Assembly (NCBI RefSeq): GCF_040939455.1
Contig: NC_134112.1
Coordinates: 64,993,001-65,057,000 of the forward strand
DNA length: 64,000 bases
Source: Microcebus murinus
Taxonomy: Eukaryota > Chordata > Mammalia > Primates > Cheirogaleidae
Direction of reading: 5' to 3'
Below the pieces are notes generated by a model. That model ran no database searches, had not been told where the DNA came from, and saw nothing but the letters and a program-made list of their open reading frames with translations. Shown here one piece after another: positions 13,429-25,895 of the stretch; within the stretch, counting starts at the first letter, position 1, and every line of letters starts with the position of its first letter. Both the position numbers and the translations under genes were made by a program.

Positions 13429-13458
13429 ATTGACATTACAATATATTGTAATGTCAAT
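13429..13458. repeat. Perfect 30-bp palindrome
   Basis: The left half 'attgacattacaata' is followed directly by its reverse complement, with no spacer. The left arm is also the second copy of a 20-nt direct repeat whose first copy lies at 13401-13420 (one mismatch in 'attg(t/a)cattacaat'). Confidence 0.9.
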
Positions 13459-13604
13459 ATATTGGTTCCAAAGAATGCTGTAATTGGACCCTATGAGGTT
13501 TATAATCATTCTCAGTTATATAATGTTTACATAACATTGTTAAATTTATATGTGTGTGTGTTTATGTTCATCTCTATTAACTTTAATTTCTTACAACACG
13601 TCAC

Positions 13605-13785
13605 TTAAATCAGTCAACTTGGCTACACATTAGAATCACTTAAGCTTTTCAAAACACTAATGTTTGGGTCTCATCCTAGAGTAGTTGAATCCAAACTCTA
13701 AGTGTAGGATCCAGACATCAGTGTTTTTAAAATTCTCCCAGATCATTCTAATGTGAAGCCAGAACACTGAACAAATAAGTGAAGA
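13605..13785 (+). mobile_element. MER5-like hAT (Charlie) non-autonomous element, degraded
   Basis: The body matches the MER5A/B layout: 'cacattagaatcactt...gctttt', then a 'ggtctcatcctagag' segment, then 'tccagacatcagtg' and 'ctaatgtgaagccagaac'. The outer inverted termini are eroded. No coding capacity. Confidence 0.7.
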
Positions 13786-15917
13786 CACAACCCAGCGAGC
13801 TCTTGAGTACTTTAATTTCTAGATTTCTGTGGGTGTAGGGTGGCAATCATGATATGACATGAAGAAGCTAGAGAGGAAAGGACATTTGAGTAAGTGTCAG
13901 CTTTAGAATTGGTTGTCTCATCGTCCACCACTTATGTACCCCTCATTCAAAGGATCATAAATACCTACCATCCACAAGTGCATTAAAGGAAGCCAATTAG
14001 AAAATCATCCTTTCATTACTCATTATCTCTTATGCAAATGGCTAGTTTTCCAGTTTGTGGTCTCACCCTTGGGGAGACAAGGTTTTGTTTGAAGTGAAAG
14101 GCTATTTTCAAAGTAGACCAGAGAATAGGTTTCCCCCCAAATATGCAACCAGAATCTAAATCTTAGGTGGACAAGAGAGAAGAAGAGATCTATCTTGAAT
14201 AACCATGAATGAGTTGTGTTAGGAGTGTTAATGCAAAATGTAGTCCCTAATTAATATAAATATATGTAAAAATTCTTTCCATAACTAAAGATTCTTTACA
14301 TAATTCCTTCATTTAACTACTTTATTTCCAAATAAACATGGGAGAGAATCGGTTATATTCTGTACCACTATTCCTTGAACCTCTGAAAGACAAGGGAATG
14401 GCAGAGACAATGGAATTGATGTATCCTGGATTGTATGAATGTGGAAAGAGGTAATTTGAAAGGCAAAGCAGTATTGCATTTAAGCAGAATCCCCTTTAGC
14501 TTAATGTGGATATAGCTTTACTCCCATTATCAGAACATGGATGTGGAAAGATCAAAAGTAATTTTAACTAGAAAGTTTTCAAAAGTTTGAATTTACTTGT
14601 CTCATGGGCAGGTGATATGGGGGAATCCATCGCTGGAGAAGCTGAGGAATTCTCTAACATTTTATTTTAATATTAATATTATGTATTTTATTATGTGTAA
14701 AAGATGAATTTTTAATATATTAGGCTACATTGTGCTGTTTTAATATTTTTTCTTTTTCTATATACTTTGTCTTTTATGATACATTTAACAGGAATGAAAT
14801 GTTTATTTAATTGAATGCTAACCTTTTGTCAGGTCCCTATGTGATAACTGTCAGGTTTAAAATTGCATCATTTTGGAAGACATGTGCCTTTAAAAATTAT
14901 TAAGATTTTCAGTTTTTACATTAGTAAAGAAGAGTGAGCAAATCAGCTCATTCAAACCAGGGCTATAATATCACACAAGTGGTTTCTTCTGCGTTAGTAT
15001 AAATACATAACTTTAGCATTCTATATAAACTTTGCTCACTTTTAAGGAGAGATGGTACTACAGTTGATTTTGGATGGCTTTAATTGTTTCTCCAAAAATT
15101 TATTGGAAGTCCTGTGGAACTTTTGAATGACAAAAATATATTTGTGAGTGGGAAAGTTTGCAGATACGGGCTATATATAACATCATGGCAATGGGAAATA
15201 GAGGGAAAGGCTTTTACCTCCAGGGCATTAGCTTATCTTCAATAGGGAATTATCAAATGGAAGCAGCAGAAGGGTAAAAAAGCTCCAACACGCACCCTAT
15301 TGGAGTCAGTTTCCAAAGAAAATGTTCATTTTTGTCTAGAAAGTATTTAATACTTGTGTGGGTAAAGTGGTAAAAAAAATGATGTCAAATGCTGTCTCTT
15401 TTAAATTTTACTATCAGTGCTATTAATATATTCAGTGTAAATAGATATATGCGGCTTAGGTCAGATTAGAAGGTTACAATTTTTGCTAAAGGCCATCAAA
15501 AAAGTGTTTGTGCAAAGTAAGTATACTATATTCCCAGAGAGGAAAACTTTAATGAGGTTTATAAAGCAGAACAAGATGAGATGACTTTGTGAGTATATGA
15601 ATATATAATTTGGTTAAGTTGGCATAGAGGGTGGATCCGTTTCAAAGTTTCTATTTAGAGCACTTATGTTAAATTTTAAATGATATCTGAAGGGGGAACT
15701 CTTGCTTTAAGTAAGAAATGTAAAGTGCTGATGTGTTAACTATATGTCAAACACTACGATGAACAACTTCCAAAGCAGAGAAGTTGAGTTGTTGAAATTG
15801 AAATTGATTAAAAAATAGCTTAAACAATAGCAGATTTAGCATTAGAATAATTTACATTTTTAGAAGTTTAGGTTGAATATTTAGGTTTACCAGGGATTAT
15901 TTTCTAAGTATTTTTAT
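13786..15917. other. No gene seen
   Basis: AT-rich sequence with no LINE, SINE, LTR or coding region that I can name. Confidence 0.45.
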
Positions 15918-15965
15918 TTATGTATCTATCTATCTATCTCTCTGTCCATCCATCTATCATCTATT
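15918..15965. repeat. (TATC)n-rich simple repeat
   Basis: Imperfect 'tatctatctatc' tetranucleotide units decay into 'ctgtccatccatc'. The 60-codon frame starting here reads through the repeat and is not a gene. Confidence 0.85.
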
Positions 15966-16544
15966 TATCTGCTTATGACATTTATTCTGAAGCTAAATGT
16001 GTTAGTTATTCTGGAGAGAAACATTACAATAGTTATGTGAGTGGAGAAGGGGGTTGCTCAGATGAGCCAGAATATAAGTTCCAAATTTTCTTATTAAGTT
16101 AAATTGATGATATATACATATATAAATCATGCTGAATTTGCTTATAAAATTAATGATTATGTGACTAGATTTAGATACCAATAATTTGAAAAAGTAAATA
16201 ATTTTAGAAGTTTCTAGAACTTTCCATTACTATGTCTTTATTGGAAAATTTCTATAGTCTGCCTTAAAAAAATAGGATTTTGTAATTGGATGATCACTAG
16301 GTTCTTTGGACATATAAAGTGTGTACATTCTAGCTAGGAATACTATTAGGTTATTAAGTACGGAATACCTGATTTTCTTAAGTAATGTAAAATCTGACAG
16401 TTGGTATCTCTGACATGAATTAAACAAGCATCAGAAGAGAAATCATCTGAAAACTTGCCTTTCTTTGCTGTCACGACATAAAGGCAAACCATTTCCATGC
16501 TATATTGTTATGTGTGATGAAAAATAGATTCTTTTTGACAATTT
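15966..16544. other. No gene seen
   Basis: AT-rich unassigned DNA immediately upstream of the mariner remnant. It may include the eroded 5' part of that element, but I cannot recognise it. Confidence 0.4.
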
Positions 16545-17150
16545 CAAGCATTTGACACAATAATTGGATAAAGATGAAGTGCCAAAGCACAGTACAAAAC
16601 TGACTATTCATCCAAAAAAGCTAATGGTGTCTGGTGGTCCAGCACTGGTATTATCCACTACAGCTTCATGAAACCTGGTCAGTCAATTACAGTGGTTATT
16701 TATTTCATCCAGTTGGATGAAATGATGAAGATGCTTGTGATTAAGCAGCTGAGATTGGTCAAGAGAGATGGGCCAAGACTCTTGCAAGATCACATGTTGC
16801 AAAACAGTGCTGCTCAAACTGTAGAAGCTGGACTTGGAAACTCTCTGTCATCTACTGTATTTACCAGATCTTGCACCAATTGGCTGCCACTTCTTCCACG
16901 CTTTGTCCCATTTCTTGCAAGGGAAAATATTCAGTGCTCAGCAAGCTGTGGAAAATACCTTTCACAATTTCATCACCACTTGCTCTCCAGGCTCCTTTGC
17001 TGCTGGCATAAACAAGCTACTGTTAAGATGACAAAACTGTATTGATAGTTTAGGCACATACCTTGATTAATTATACTGCTTATTGTTGAGATATAATAAA
17101 CTAAACTTTTGAGTCAAAATTGGACATTTTATACTTAATGCCCTATTATA
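16545..17150 (+). pseudogene. Mariner transposase relic (HSMAR2-like)
   Basis: The C-terminal half of a Tc1/mariner transposase is visible in broken frames. First comes 'DKDEVPKHSTK' and 'IHPKKLMVSGG'. After a frame change comes an open 125-codon segment (16668-17045) with 'MKPGQSITVVIYFIQLDEMMK' at its start. The region where the family has its 'LHDNARPH' catalytic aspartate reads 'LLQDHMLQNSAA', so that motif is destroyed. An overlapping frame at 16834-17031 continues with 'LPDLAPIGCHFFHAL' and 'FLQGKIFSAQQAVE', so a frameshift separates the two parts. The 3' end with 'aaacttttgagtcaaaattgg' fits the mariner 3' noncoding end. The element once catalysed cut-and-paste transposition and is long dead. 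HSMAR2 is more likely than HSMAR1, from memory of the protein family. Confidence 0.85.
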
Positions 17151-17924
17151 TTGTTCAGTATTAATGCAAGAACAGTGTTGTTTACTCTAGGCATAAAAGA
17201 GCTTTTATGTATATACAAACACATGTGACATATATATTTAAATATATATAAAAATTAGTTTATGGATATATTTAAGTACTTGTGTAAAACATACATATAT
17301 ATACACACACACACAAACATTTTTTATTCTTTATAGAGAATATAAAAGGAAAGCTATTTTTTTGGTGCAACTTCATGCTTTATGGTAAGCATCCCTACAT
17401 TGAAAGAAATTTCCTTCCAGCAAGCATCTATCTTTGACTAAAGGAGCAAGTGCTATTACTCCATTTATAAAGTCCAGTGAATTAGTCATTTACAAAACAT
17501 GAATATTCCTGATCTGCTATAATTTCCTCAGGGACAAATTTAATGTATATATTTTTTCTTAATTTTAAGTTATATTCTGTTGTATTATTATTCATAAACT
17601 AATTTAAAATTTTCATTTTACCAAACAGTGAAGTAGATATCAAATACCTTATGATGAAGATATAATTGATTATAATGATTTTGAGCAATTCCTACAAATA
17701 AGTAGCTCCTGCTATTTGTAAATCTATGCAGTTAAGGCTCATCTTTGAATTTTATTGTGGAGAGGTTTTCAGATGGCAAGACAGAAAGCACAGTGTAGAT
17801 GAAGGCTGTATTAATGATGTCACTGAGCTATTTTGCAAAAGTCACATTAATAATTTGCACCTTGTTCTCTGAACTTTATCATTCATATATCACATTAAAA
17901 TTTTCTTTTTTCCTTCTTTAATCT
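17151..17924. other. No gene seen; AT-rich
   Basis: Contains an AT-rich simple stretch around 17229-17320 (TA and CA runs). Otherwise unassigned. Confidence 0.45.
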
Positions 17925-19775
17925 ATGAAACACTAAAAAAAGAAATTGCAGATGATTTAAACAGATGGAAAATCTACCTTGTTCATGGATTGGTAGAATC
18001 AATATTGTTAAAATGTCAATATTACCTAAAGTGATCTACAGAATTAATGCAATCCCCATCAAAATACCACCATCATTCTTCATAGATCTAGAAAAAAATA
18101 ATTTTTCACTTTGTATGAAACCAGAAAAAACCTCGCATAGCCAAAGCAATCTTAAGTAAAAAGAACAAACTGGGAGGCATCAATTTTCCTGACTTCAAGC
18201 TGTATTATAAAGCAATAATAGTTAAACCAGCCTGCTACTGGCACAAGAACAGAAGCATTGATATCTGAAATAGATCTAAGATACCAGAGATGAAACCTTC
18301 ATTATATGGTAACCTAATCTTTGGTAAAGCAGTCAAAAATATACAATGGGGAAAAGAATCCCTCTTCAGTAAATGGTGCTGGAAAAACTGGTTAACTACA
18401 TGCAGAAGATTGAACCAGGATCCCTACCTCTCACCTCTCACAAAAATTCACTCAAGATGGTTAACAGACTTAAACCTAAGGCATGAAACTTTAAGAATCC
18501 TAGAAGAAAATGTTGGGAAAACCCTATCAGACATTGGTCTAGGCAACGAATTTTTGAGGAAGACCCTCAAGGCAATTGCTGTAGCAGCAAAAATAAACAA
18601 ATGGGATCTGATCAAAGTTTCTGCACAGCCAAACTATCATTAGAGCAAATAGACAACCCACAGAATGGGAGAAAATATTTGTTCCTTACACTTCTGATAA
18701 AGGTCTAATAACAAGAATCTACCTAGAACTTAAAAGAATTAAGAAAAAAATCAAACAACCTCATCAAGAAATGGGTAACAGAAATGAACAGAAACTTCTC
18801 CAAAGAAGACAGAATAATGGCCTGCAAACATGTAAAAAAAATGCTCAACATCTCTAGTCATCAAAGAAATGCAAATCAAAACCACAATGAGATACCACCT
18901 AACCCCAGTGAGAATGGCTTGTATCAAGAAATCCCAAAACAACAAATGCTGGCAAGGATGTGGAGACACAGGAACACTCTTACACTGCTGATGGGATTGC
19001 AAATTGGTGCAACCTTTGTGGAAAAGAATTTGGAGATACCTCAAACAGCTAGATATAGAAATACCATTCCACCCTGCAATAGCACTGTTGGGCATCTACC
19101 CAAAAAAGCATAAGACATTCTATTATAAAGACATATGTACCCAAATGCTTGTCACAGCACAATTCACTATTGAAAGGTCATGGAAACAACCCAAGTGCCC
19201 GTCAGTTCAGGAGTGGATAATTAAAATGTGGTATATGCTCACAATGGAATATTACTCATTTCTAAGAAACAACAGTGAGCTAGCACCATTTATGCTATCC
19301 TAGATTAAGCTTAAGCCTGTTATCCAAAGTGAGGCAACACAAGACCAGGAAAATGGGCTCCACATCTACTCACCATCAAATTGGTATTGACTGATTAAAA
19401 CTATGGTGCTCAAATGGTGGTAGCACTCACCAGGGATTTGGTGGGGGGGAGACCCACATCCTAGGGATGTGGCAAGCATTGTGGGGGGAAAGGGAATATG
19501 CCTAACCCTTCTTAGGGAGAGGCAAAGATATATAAGGTAACCAAAATGCCAAAAAGAAAAAAAAAACTTTTATGGGGTGGTGGGCAGGTGGGGGGGAGGA
19601 GGGGAAGGGTGCATAAATACATAATGAGTGTGGTACACACCACCTGAGGGTTGGACAGGCTTGAAGCTCTGGAAAACGGGGGGGGGGGTGGGGAGAGGGA
19701 TAGCAGGGGAAATATATGTAACCGTAACAATATCTGTAACCCCATAATATAATGAAATAAAAGAAAAAAAAGAAA
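17925..19775 (+). mobile_element. L1, 5'-truncated (late ORF2 plus 3'UTR)
   Basis: On the + strand this begins late in ORF2, in the region after reverse transcriptase ('gatggaaaatctacc...', '[16 protein letters not shown]'). It continues through the C-terminal domain in frames split by shifts: 18290-18643 with 'GKTLSDIGLGNEFLRK', then 18784-19113 and 19004-19303 with 'KMWYMLTMEYYSFLR'. It ends in a long G-rich 3'UTR (19431-19710) with G10 at 19678-19688, then 'aacccc ataatata atgaaataaa' and a short A-rich tail. It is older than the copies at 2266 and 35810, as several frameshifts and stops show. There is no promoter or ORF1. I did not find clear flanking duplications. Confidence 0.9.
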
Positions 19776-20105
19776 TCGATACATTTGTAGGTATTGTATT
19801 TCAAGTTAAATCTACTTACAGAGTCTAAATGTATACTATATATTTTTATATCCTGATCTTATTTTTTAACAAATATGTTTGTAATACTATTCTTATAATT
19901 CACAACCTAATATATTATTGAAATAAGATTTATAATCCTTATATTAAAATATTTAAAAAAATATATAATGTCAATATAGTTCTGGAGATAATCTCTTATT
20001 AAGTTTTTATTGTATATTTATTGCTTTAATAATAGAAGTTATTTATTAAACATTAGTTAATAGGAGTACTTTTGAGAACATTATTATAATAAACCTACAA
20101 CAAGC
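19776..20105. other. No gene seen; very AT-rich
   Basis: AT-rich spacer between an L1 tail and a MIR fragment. Confidence 0.5.
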
Positions 20106-20268
20106 AACTAGTGGTTTAATCCCTATTTTTTAGATGAAAAAACTGAAACTTAGAATTAGTTTTCCAAGATTACATACATAAGGAGGGAAAGTTGGATTTA
20201 AACCCAAGTTTTCTTGACTTTTGAAATCTGTGGTTTTAATTACTGTACCATATGGCCCTGTTCTGTGT
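20106..20268 (-). repeat. MIR SINE, antisense
   Basis: The antisense of the MIR body is recognisable: 'cctattttttagatgaaaaaactgaaactt', 'aagattacatacataagg', 'tggatttaaacccaag' and 'ttaattactgtaccatatggcc'. It is a tRNA-derived ancient SINE fragment and not active. Confidence 0.8.
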
Positions 20269-20489
20269 TGTATTTAGGAAGAAAGAAATATGACAATTGT
20301 TGTATACTTTCAAGGAATATGCAGTATAGTTGAGAATTTAATTATTGAAAAAAATATTACTTCCATTTTTTAAATTGCTAACTTTCTTGATTACCATTCA
20401 GCAATCTAGTTTATTTGTATAACATCTTGTGTTTAATTTTAGCATGTTAAATGAAGGAATAGCATTAAATGATATTTACAGTCTACAAA

Positions 20490-20708
20490 TATCCCCAACT
20501 TTGCTTCTTCTCCTGCCATGGGGTCTCTGCAGACTCTGGCTTCATTTGTCTGTTCTCCATCAATGGAAGCAACCTCTGGCCCTCACCAGATCCTGATGCC
20601 AATCTTGAACTTTTAAGCTATCAGAATCATGAGTGAAATAAACCTTTTTATTTGTAAATTACCCAGTCTCAGATATTCTTTATAGCAGCACAAAATGGAC
20701 TAAGATAG
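20490..20708 (+). mobile_element. ERVL-MaLR LTR fragment (MST/MLT type), 3' part
   Basis: This is the 3' end of a MaLR LTR: 'ggccctcaccagatcctgatgcc', 'gaatcatgagtgaaataaacc' (containing the AATAAA-like polyadenylation signal), 'aaattacccagtctcag', 'atagcagcacaaaatggactaaga'. The 5' part is missing or too diverged. Confidence 0.85.
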
Positions 20709-22032
20709 AATATAAAGTTTTGACTTCCCCCTGACTTAAACTTACACATTCTTGTTACAATTATTTTATCATTATTTTCTGAGCAGTAAAATTGCATATA
20801 TTTATTTCTACATTAATTGATATTTATTCAGGATATAAACAATATTATTTTCTTTTAGTTTTTTCTATTTATTATAAAAATGTTAATATTGCACCAAAGT
20901 AGGGAAATAATACAATACCCACATATCTGCAACTTCAAATATTATCCATTGGTGGCTAATATTTTATCTATTTTGTCATTCTCTACTTCTCCAAAATTAT
21001 ATTTGAGTAAATTTTAGAAATAATACAAATTCATTTGTAAATTGAGAAGGCCTGGTTTTTTCTTAAGTCTCTTTTAAGAGATATTGTTCCTCCATATAAT
21101 TTTTATGTGATTTGAACATTTCTAGTTTATTTTTGAGGCTTTCTGTCCTGTGAATTCTAGGATGGATTACCTGATAGTGTATGTGAGAGGTAATAGTATC
21201 AAGGTGATTTCCCACTGCACAGGTACCCCATAACCAGGGATAAATTGTGATTATTGTGACTTTTGTGAGTCTGTTCCTCCATAAAAAAAATAAAAAAATA
21301 CAATTTAAAATTTATATTTTAAAATTTCATTGTTATAAAGATGAATATATTAATATTCTGTCCTAAAGTATTTTCTTTTATCTAAAAGCTTATTTTTCTT
21401 CTGATTTTCAAAGAAATTAAAATATTTTTCATCCATAAAAGTATTATAGACCCTAGGCACTGTGCCTACTGTTTTTATGAATAAGTTGGCCCTACTCTCC
21501 CCTTCCTTTTTGCCATTGTCTTTTTTATACTTTTTACTGATTTTATTTTAAAGCCTAAGAACATCATAGAAATACAAAAATAGGAAGTAAAAATTCTTCT
21601 TTCTACACATGGCTATTTTTGACAGTGATACATATAGATTATGTTTTATTCTTTTTATAAAACTGGCCTATATACATATTCATGCACACACTGCACTGTA
21701 TGGAATTTTACTATGATCCATGTTCTTTATCTTGATCTTTTCGTTGACAATATATAATGGAAATATACATTGTGCAGATAATATCTTATAAATTGAGTAA
21801 AATATCTATGTATATTTCTAAGATTACTAAAGTAAATTCACATGTTCTGTACATAATAAGAAATAATGAGGAAAAGAGGAAATAATATAGATTTCATATA
21901 AGCAATTAGTGAGTAATGTCATGAAGTTCAAATGAGGTATTATTAAACCACTTATTAGGCAAGAAAATGTAATTTATATTTATTTCTATTTCTAATTATG
22001 ATTTAAATTCAACAATATGAAATTTATGGGAT
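20709..22032. other. No gene seen
   Basis: AT-rich unassigned DNA between two MaLR LTRs. The spacing and sequence do not suggest one provirus: no internal gag, pol or env is recognisable. Confidence 0.45.
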
Positions 22033-22359
22033 ACTATGGTTTGAATTTGTTCCCGTCAAAATTCAGGTGTTTACTATGTGACAGTATCAAGAGATGGAGC
22101 TTTAAAGAGGGATTAGGGCATGAGGGATCCAGGATTCTTCATTATAGTTACAACTAAATCTCTTTTAAAAGAGGTTTCTCTTTGGCTCTTTCCCTCTTCC
22201 CTTAGCCATGTGAAAACTCAGCAAGAAAGCCCTCATCAGATGCAGTGCCTTGTTCTTGGACTTCTCCACCTATAGAACTGTAAAAAATAAATTTCTGTTC
22301 TTTATAAATTACCCAGGCTCAGGTATTCTATTATAATAGCACAAGTGAACCAAGACAGA
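22033..22359 (+). mobile_element. ERVL-MaLR solo LTR (MST type)
   Basis: A nearly complete LTR runs from 'tactatggtttgaa' with 'gtgacagtatcaagagatgg' and 'aaagagggattaggg' near the 5' end, through 'agccatgtgaaaac' and 'agaaagccctcatcagatgc', to the 3' end 'aaataaatttctgtt...aaattacccaggctcag...agcacaagtgaaccaagaca'. A solo LTR arises from recombination between the two ends of a provirus. Confidence 0.85.
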
Positions 22360-22896
22360 GGGGGTCCTATAGAAAGTTCTGTAACTGGAACCAAAACCCT
22401 AGTAAAGAAGAGTAACAGAGAAGACAGAGCTTCTTCCTAAAGTGTGAAAAATCTCTAGAGGTTCTGGTTGGTAGCAGCTTAAAAACATCACTAGTTTGAT
22501 GTTCCTGACAAAGTTAAACATAAACAAGTCAGCTAAGAAACAAATAAGTAACATATACAGACCTCTGTGTTCATAACAGAAATCTTAATCAGGCCATACA
22601 TTTAGCAATGGTTTAATTCTGGACACTGCTATATTTTTGCTGTTATGATTATATTAGATTTTTAATTGATTCCACTTTATGACAGACGCTACTCATCAAA
22701 GGTAGTTCTAGAAAAGAGCAGTCTGAAGTATGGGGACAGTCTGATCCATATCTACTCATCGATGTCTAAAGGAATTTATATTTGTCTCAAGGAGAGAAGT
22801 TTTTAAGAGGTTTGATGTAACTTACCATAGAAGTATGAAGACACAATACAGTGTCTCAAGAGTTAATGAATTACCATCTCTGAATGTATAGAAATT
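22360..22896. other. No gene seen
   Basis: Unassigned DNA downstream of a MaLR LTR. Confidence 0.45.
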
Positions 22897-23390
22897 AGTG
22901 GTCTCAATCTTGGCTACATATTCCACCTGACAAATTTATTTTCATTTCTATGAACAAGAATTATTTGCATTATTATCAGTTTTCTACAACTTACAGAATT
23001 GTAAAATAACTCAAAAAGTGAAGGTACAAGCCATTTCAGAAACAGATACCACCCAAATGTGACTCATTGATCTTTTATACCTTTTTTATACAGGTAACTC
23101 ATTGATCTTTATTTACCCATTTTAATGTCTTAAAATTTTTCGTGACATCTCTACCCACTCTTAAAGAGTGGTTATTCTTTCAAATAGATCTTTTTCCTTT
23201 CTCTTGTGATAGTACCTTGTACATATTTTAAAAGTGCTTTCTCTGAGAAGAAAAAAAGATTGACAATAAAAAAAAGCTCAACCCCATTTCAAAATAATTA
23301 AATTTGAATTTCTGTGGCTGGAACCTGGTGTTTTCTTTTTCAAGTATCCCAGGCATTTTTAACTTCTATCAAAGGTTGAGAACCCCTCCT
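22897..23390 (+). mobile_element. Possible MER5-like hAT element split by inserted DNA
   Basis: The left piece 'gtggtctcaatcttggctac' (22899-22918) resembles a MER5 start. The right piece 23303-23390 ('aatttctgtggctggaacc...', 'caaaggttgagaaccc') resembles its 3' half and terminal inverted repeat. The 380 bp between them are unrelated. The two pieces may instead be independent fossils. Confidence 0.4.
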
Positions 23391-23564
23391 TTAATCCCTG
23401 AATTTGATCCATGGGCAAATGAGTCACAGATAGTATTTGAGAACTGGATCTCTACAGTCTTTGAAGTCACATTTGAATTTGAGGTTTCATCATGTAATAA
23501 TAAGGCTAAACTTGTTCATGAAGTTATTTTTTCTCATTGTCAACAACAGTTGAAACAATACATT

Positions 23565-23868
23565 AGTTCCTCTTTATCTGTGGTTTCTTTTTTTGTGGTT
23601 TCAGTTACTCACAGTAATAAGATATTTTGAGAGAGAGTCCATAGTCACATAACTTTTATTACACTATGTTGTTATAATTGTTCTATTTTAGTATTATTGT
23701 TTTTAATACATTACTGTGCCTGATTTATAAGTTAAACTTTATCATAGTTGTATATACATAGGAGAAAATATATTAATACTGTATCTAAGGCTCAGCACTA
23801 TCCATGGTTCCACACATTCATTGGGGGGCTTGGAATATATCGCCTGTTGATAAGAGGTGGCTACTGTA
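23565..23868. mobile_element. MER2-like Tigger (Tc1/mariner superfamily) non-autonomous element
   Basis: Both ends are related inverted termini: 'agttcctctttatctgtgg' at the left and the reverse complement of 'gataagaggtggctactgta' at the right. The interior carries the MER2 signature 'cataacttttattacactatgttgttataattgttctatttta' in diverged form and 'cctgatttataagttaaacttt'. TA dinucleotides sit at the outer borders, consistent with Tc1/mariner target choice. There is no transposase inside. Confidence 0.85.
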
Positions 23869-24079
23869 GATAAACCACTTCATTCGCTTGTATGTTTCAC
23901 ATCGCCATTATCTTGATTCCCTTCTTCCTTGTTTCTTCTCCTTTCTTTCCTTTGCTTGTTTCCTCTCAGATCTTCAATCTCTAAACACTGGAGCCTCAGG
24001 ACGCAGTTACAGTTCCTTTCTTTCCCTGTTAATGACATGCACACTAACTTTCCTAATGTTGACGCACAAGAGTGTGCAC

Positions 24080-24490
24080 ATGTTTGGGGCTTTGAGTTTA
24101 CTCTTTCCTCTGGCTGTTTGCCTAAAATGCATTTCCCTGGGTATCTCCATGGTTCCATTCCTCAATATCCTTAGATGTTTGCTAAAATGTTACATTACCA
24201 GAAAGCATTTTCCTGTCTCATTTATAATAGCAAAACCCTCAAACATATATTATATAATATTATGCACATTATGTCTCAGTTTTTGCTTTTTCTTCATATC
24301 TTTTACTACTCTATATAGTAAATGTTTATTTGTATTTATTTTTGTTGTTTTGTCCACTTGATTGTCCACTCCAAAGTTCCATATTGAAGCAGGGCCTTTG
24401 TGCATTATCATATTCACCTCATCTACAACAGTGCCTACAACATGGTAGATGCAAAACAAACATCTTTTGGATAAAGGAATAGATGAAGGA
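24080..24490 (+). mobile_element. L2 LINE 3' end, degraded
   Basis: Ancient L2 layout: 'gcctaaaatgcatttccctgg', 'tgtccactccaaagttcc', 'agcagggcctttgtgcattatc', 'acaacagtgcctacaacatggtagatgcaaaacaaacatc'. The 157-codon + frame at 23888-24361 and the overlapping frames lie largely across this repeat and do not look like a protein gene. Confidence 0.7.
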
Positions 24491-25895
24491 AAATTAAGAC
24501 ATATTACCATTTTTAAATTATTTTGTGGTATTTTCTGAGTAAAAGGGAAAAATGTATCTTTTCTGTGCGGTATTCTAGATTTTAGGTATAATCACATCAA
24601 AAAATTTTAAATGTACACTTTTGACAGTTTTGACAAGTGTATACACCCATTTAACTACCATGTTTACATCACCACTGAATGTTCCCTTATATTCTTTTCT
24701 ACTCAGTCCCCTTGCCCTCACCATAATTAAACACTTTCTAATTTCTCCCATTATAGATTAGTTTCACCTCCATTTTTTTTTTTTTTACTTCACATTAATG
24801 GACTCATGCCCTAGATGTTATATATATAAAGCTTCTTTCAATATCACATTTTCTGGTATAGCTATATAGTTGCATTTATGAGTAATACATTCCTTTTAAT
24901 TGCTGAATTTTATTCTATTGTAGCAATATATCATAATTCATCCATTCTTTTGTTAGTATTTAAGTTGTTCCTAGTTTATGGATATTATAATTAAGATTAC
25001 TATGAGCGTTGCTGTTCAGGTCTTTTGGTAGATACCTGTTTTCAATTCTCTTGAGTAAACACTCATAAGTGGAATTGATGGCTTTGAGATTAGGTGAATT
25101 TTTAATTTTATAAAAAATCACCAAACACTTATCCAAAGTGATTTACCAGTTTGCATTTTCAGTAATGATATATAAGGCATCAAGTTTTCCATATCATCAG
25201 GAGAATTTGATGTTATTGGTCTTTTTAATTTTAGCCATTCCAGTAGGTGCAAAATTATAACTGATCATGATTTTAATTCTCATTTCTCTGAGGACTAATG
25301 ATTTTGAGCACTTTATCAGTTGATTATTAGCATTTCTTTTGAAAAGTGTATGTTAAAGTCTTTTTCCCTATCTTTGTTGTTTATTATTTTTATTATTTAC
25401 TTATTTCTGGTTTTTTGTATAATCTGAGTCTTTTCTCAGTGTATATACTACAAATATATATTTTCTGGTCTGTGGATTGCCCATTTATTTACTTAATAAT
25501 GTTTTTTAATGAGAAGAGATTTTAAATTCAGTAAGATCCAATTTATATATATTTTTTCAATACTGCTTTTTTGTTTCATGTTGAAGAAATTCCTCTGGTC
25601 CAAGTGACAACTAAAAAAAGTAGTTTTCTTTTAACTGGCTGTATGATTCTGAGTGTTATGTGTAGGTGCATGATATCCTTCTTGAATGTAATTTTTTTGC
25701 AGGGGTGGTATGAAGGAATGAGTTTCTTGTTTTTTTTGTTTGTTTGTTTGTTTTTACTTTGTTTTGTGTTTTGTTTTGTTTTTGCAATATATACCTGGTA
25801 GTTTCCAATACTGTTTGTTAAAAACAAAAACAAAACAAAAAAAAACTTATCTTTTCTGATTGAATTGACTTGACATTTTTATCAAAATATCAGCT

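Larger units (their letters stand above)
12138..13604. other. No gene seen; two small inverted repeats
   Basis: Unassigned DNA. A 103-codon + strand frame at 12553-12864 has no recognisable domain. The stretch contains a short perfect hairpin (12771-12801) and a 30-bp palindrome (13429-13458), listed separately. Confidence 0.5.

Noticed and set aside
15920..16102. 60-codon + frame starting in tetranucleotide repeats
   Set aside because: The N-terminal half is a translated (TATC)n array.
16668..17045. Intact mariner transposase
   Set aside because: The N-terminal region is absent, the catalytic motif is altered and the frame shifts within the C-terminal half.
19502..19804. 100-codon minus frame with proline runs
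   Set aside because: It is the antisense of the G-rich L1 3'UTR.
20490..22359. One provirus bounded by the two MaLR LTRs
   Set aside because: The LTRs are of unequal extent and divergence, and no gag- or pol-like sequence lies between them.
23888..24361. 157-codon + frame, the longest outside L1 ORF2
   Set aside because: It runs across L2 sequence, overlaps other open frames on both strands and has the F/L/S/C-rich composition of chance translation. No domain is visible.
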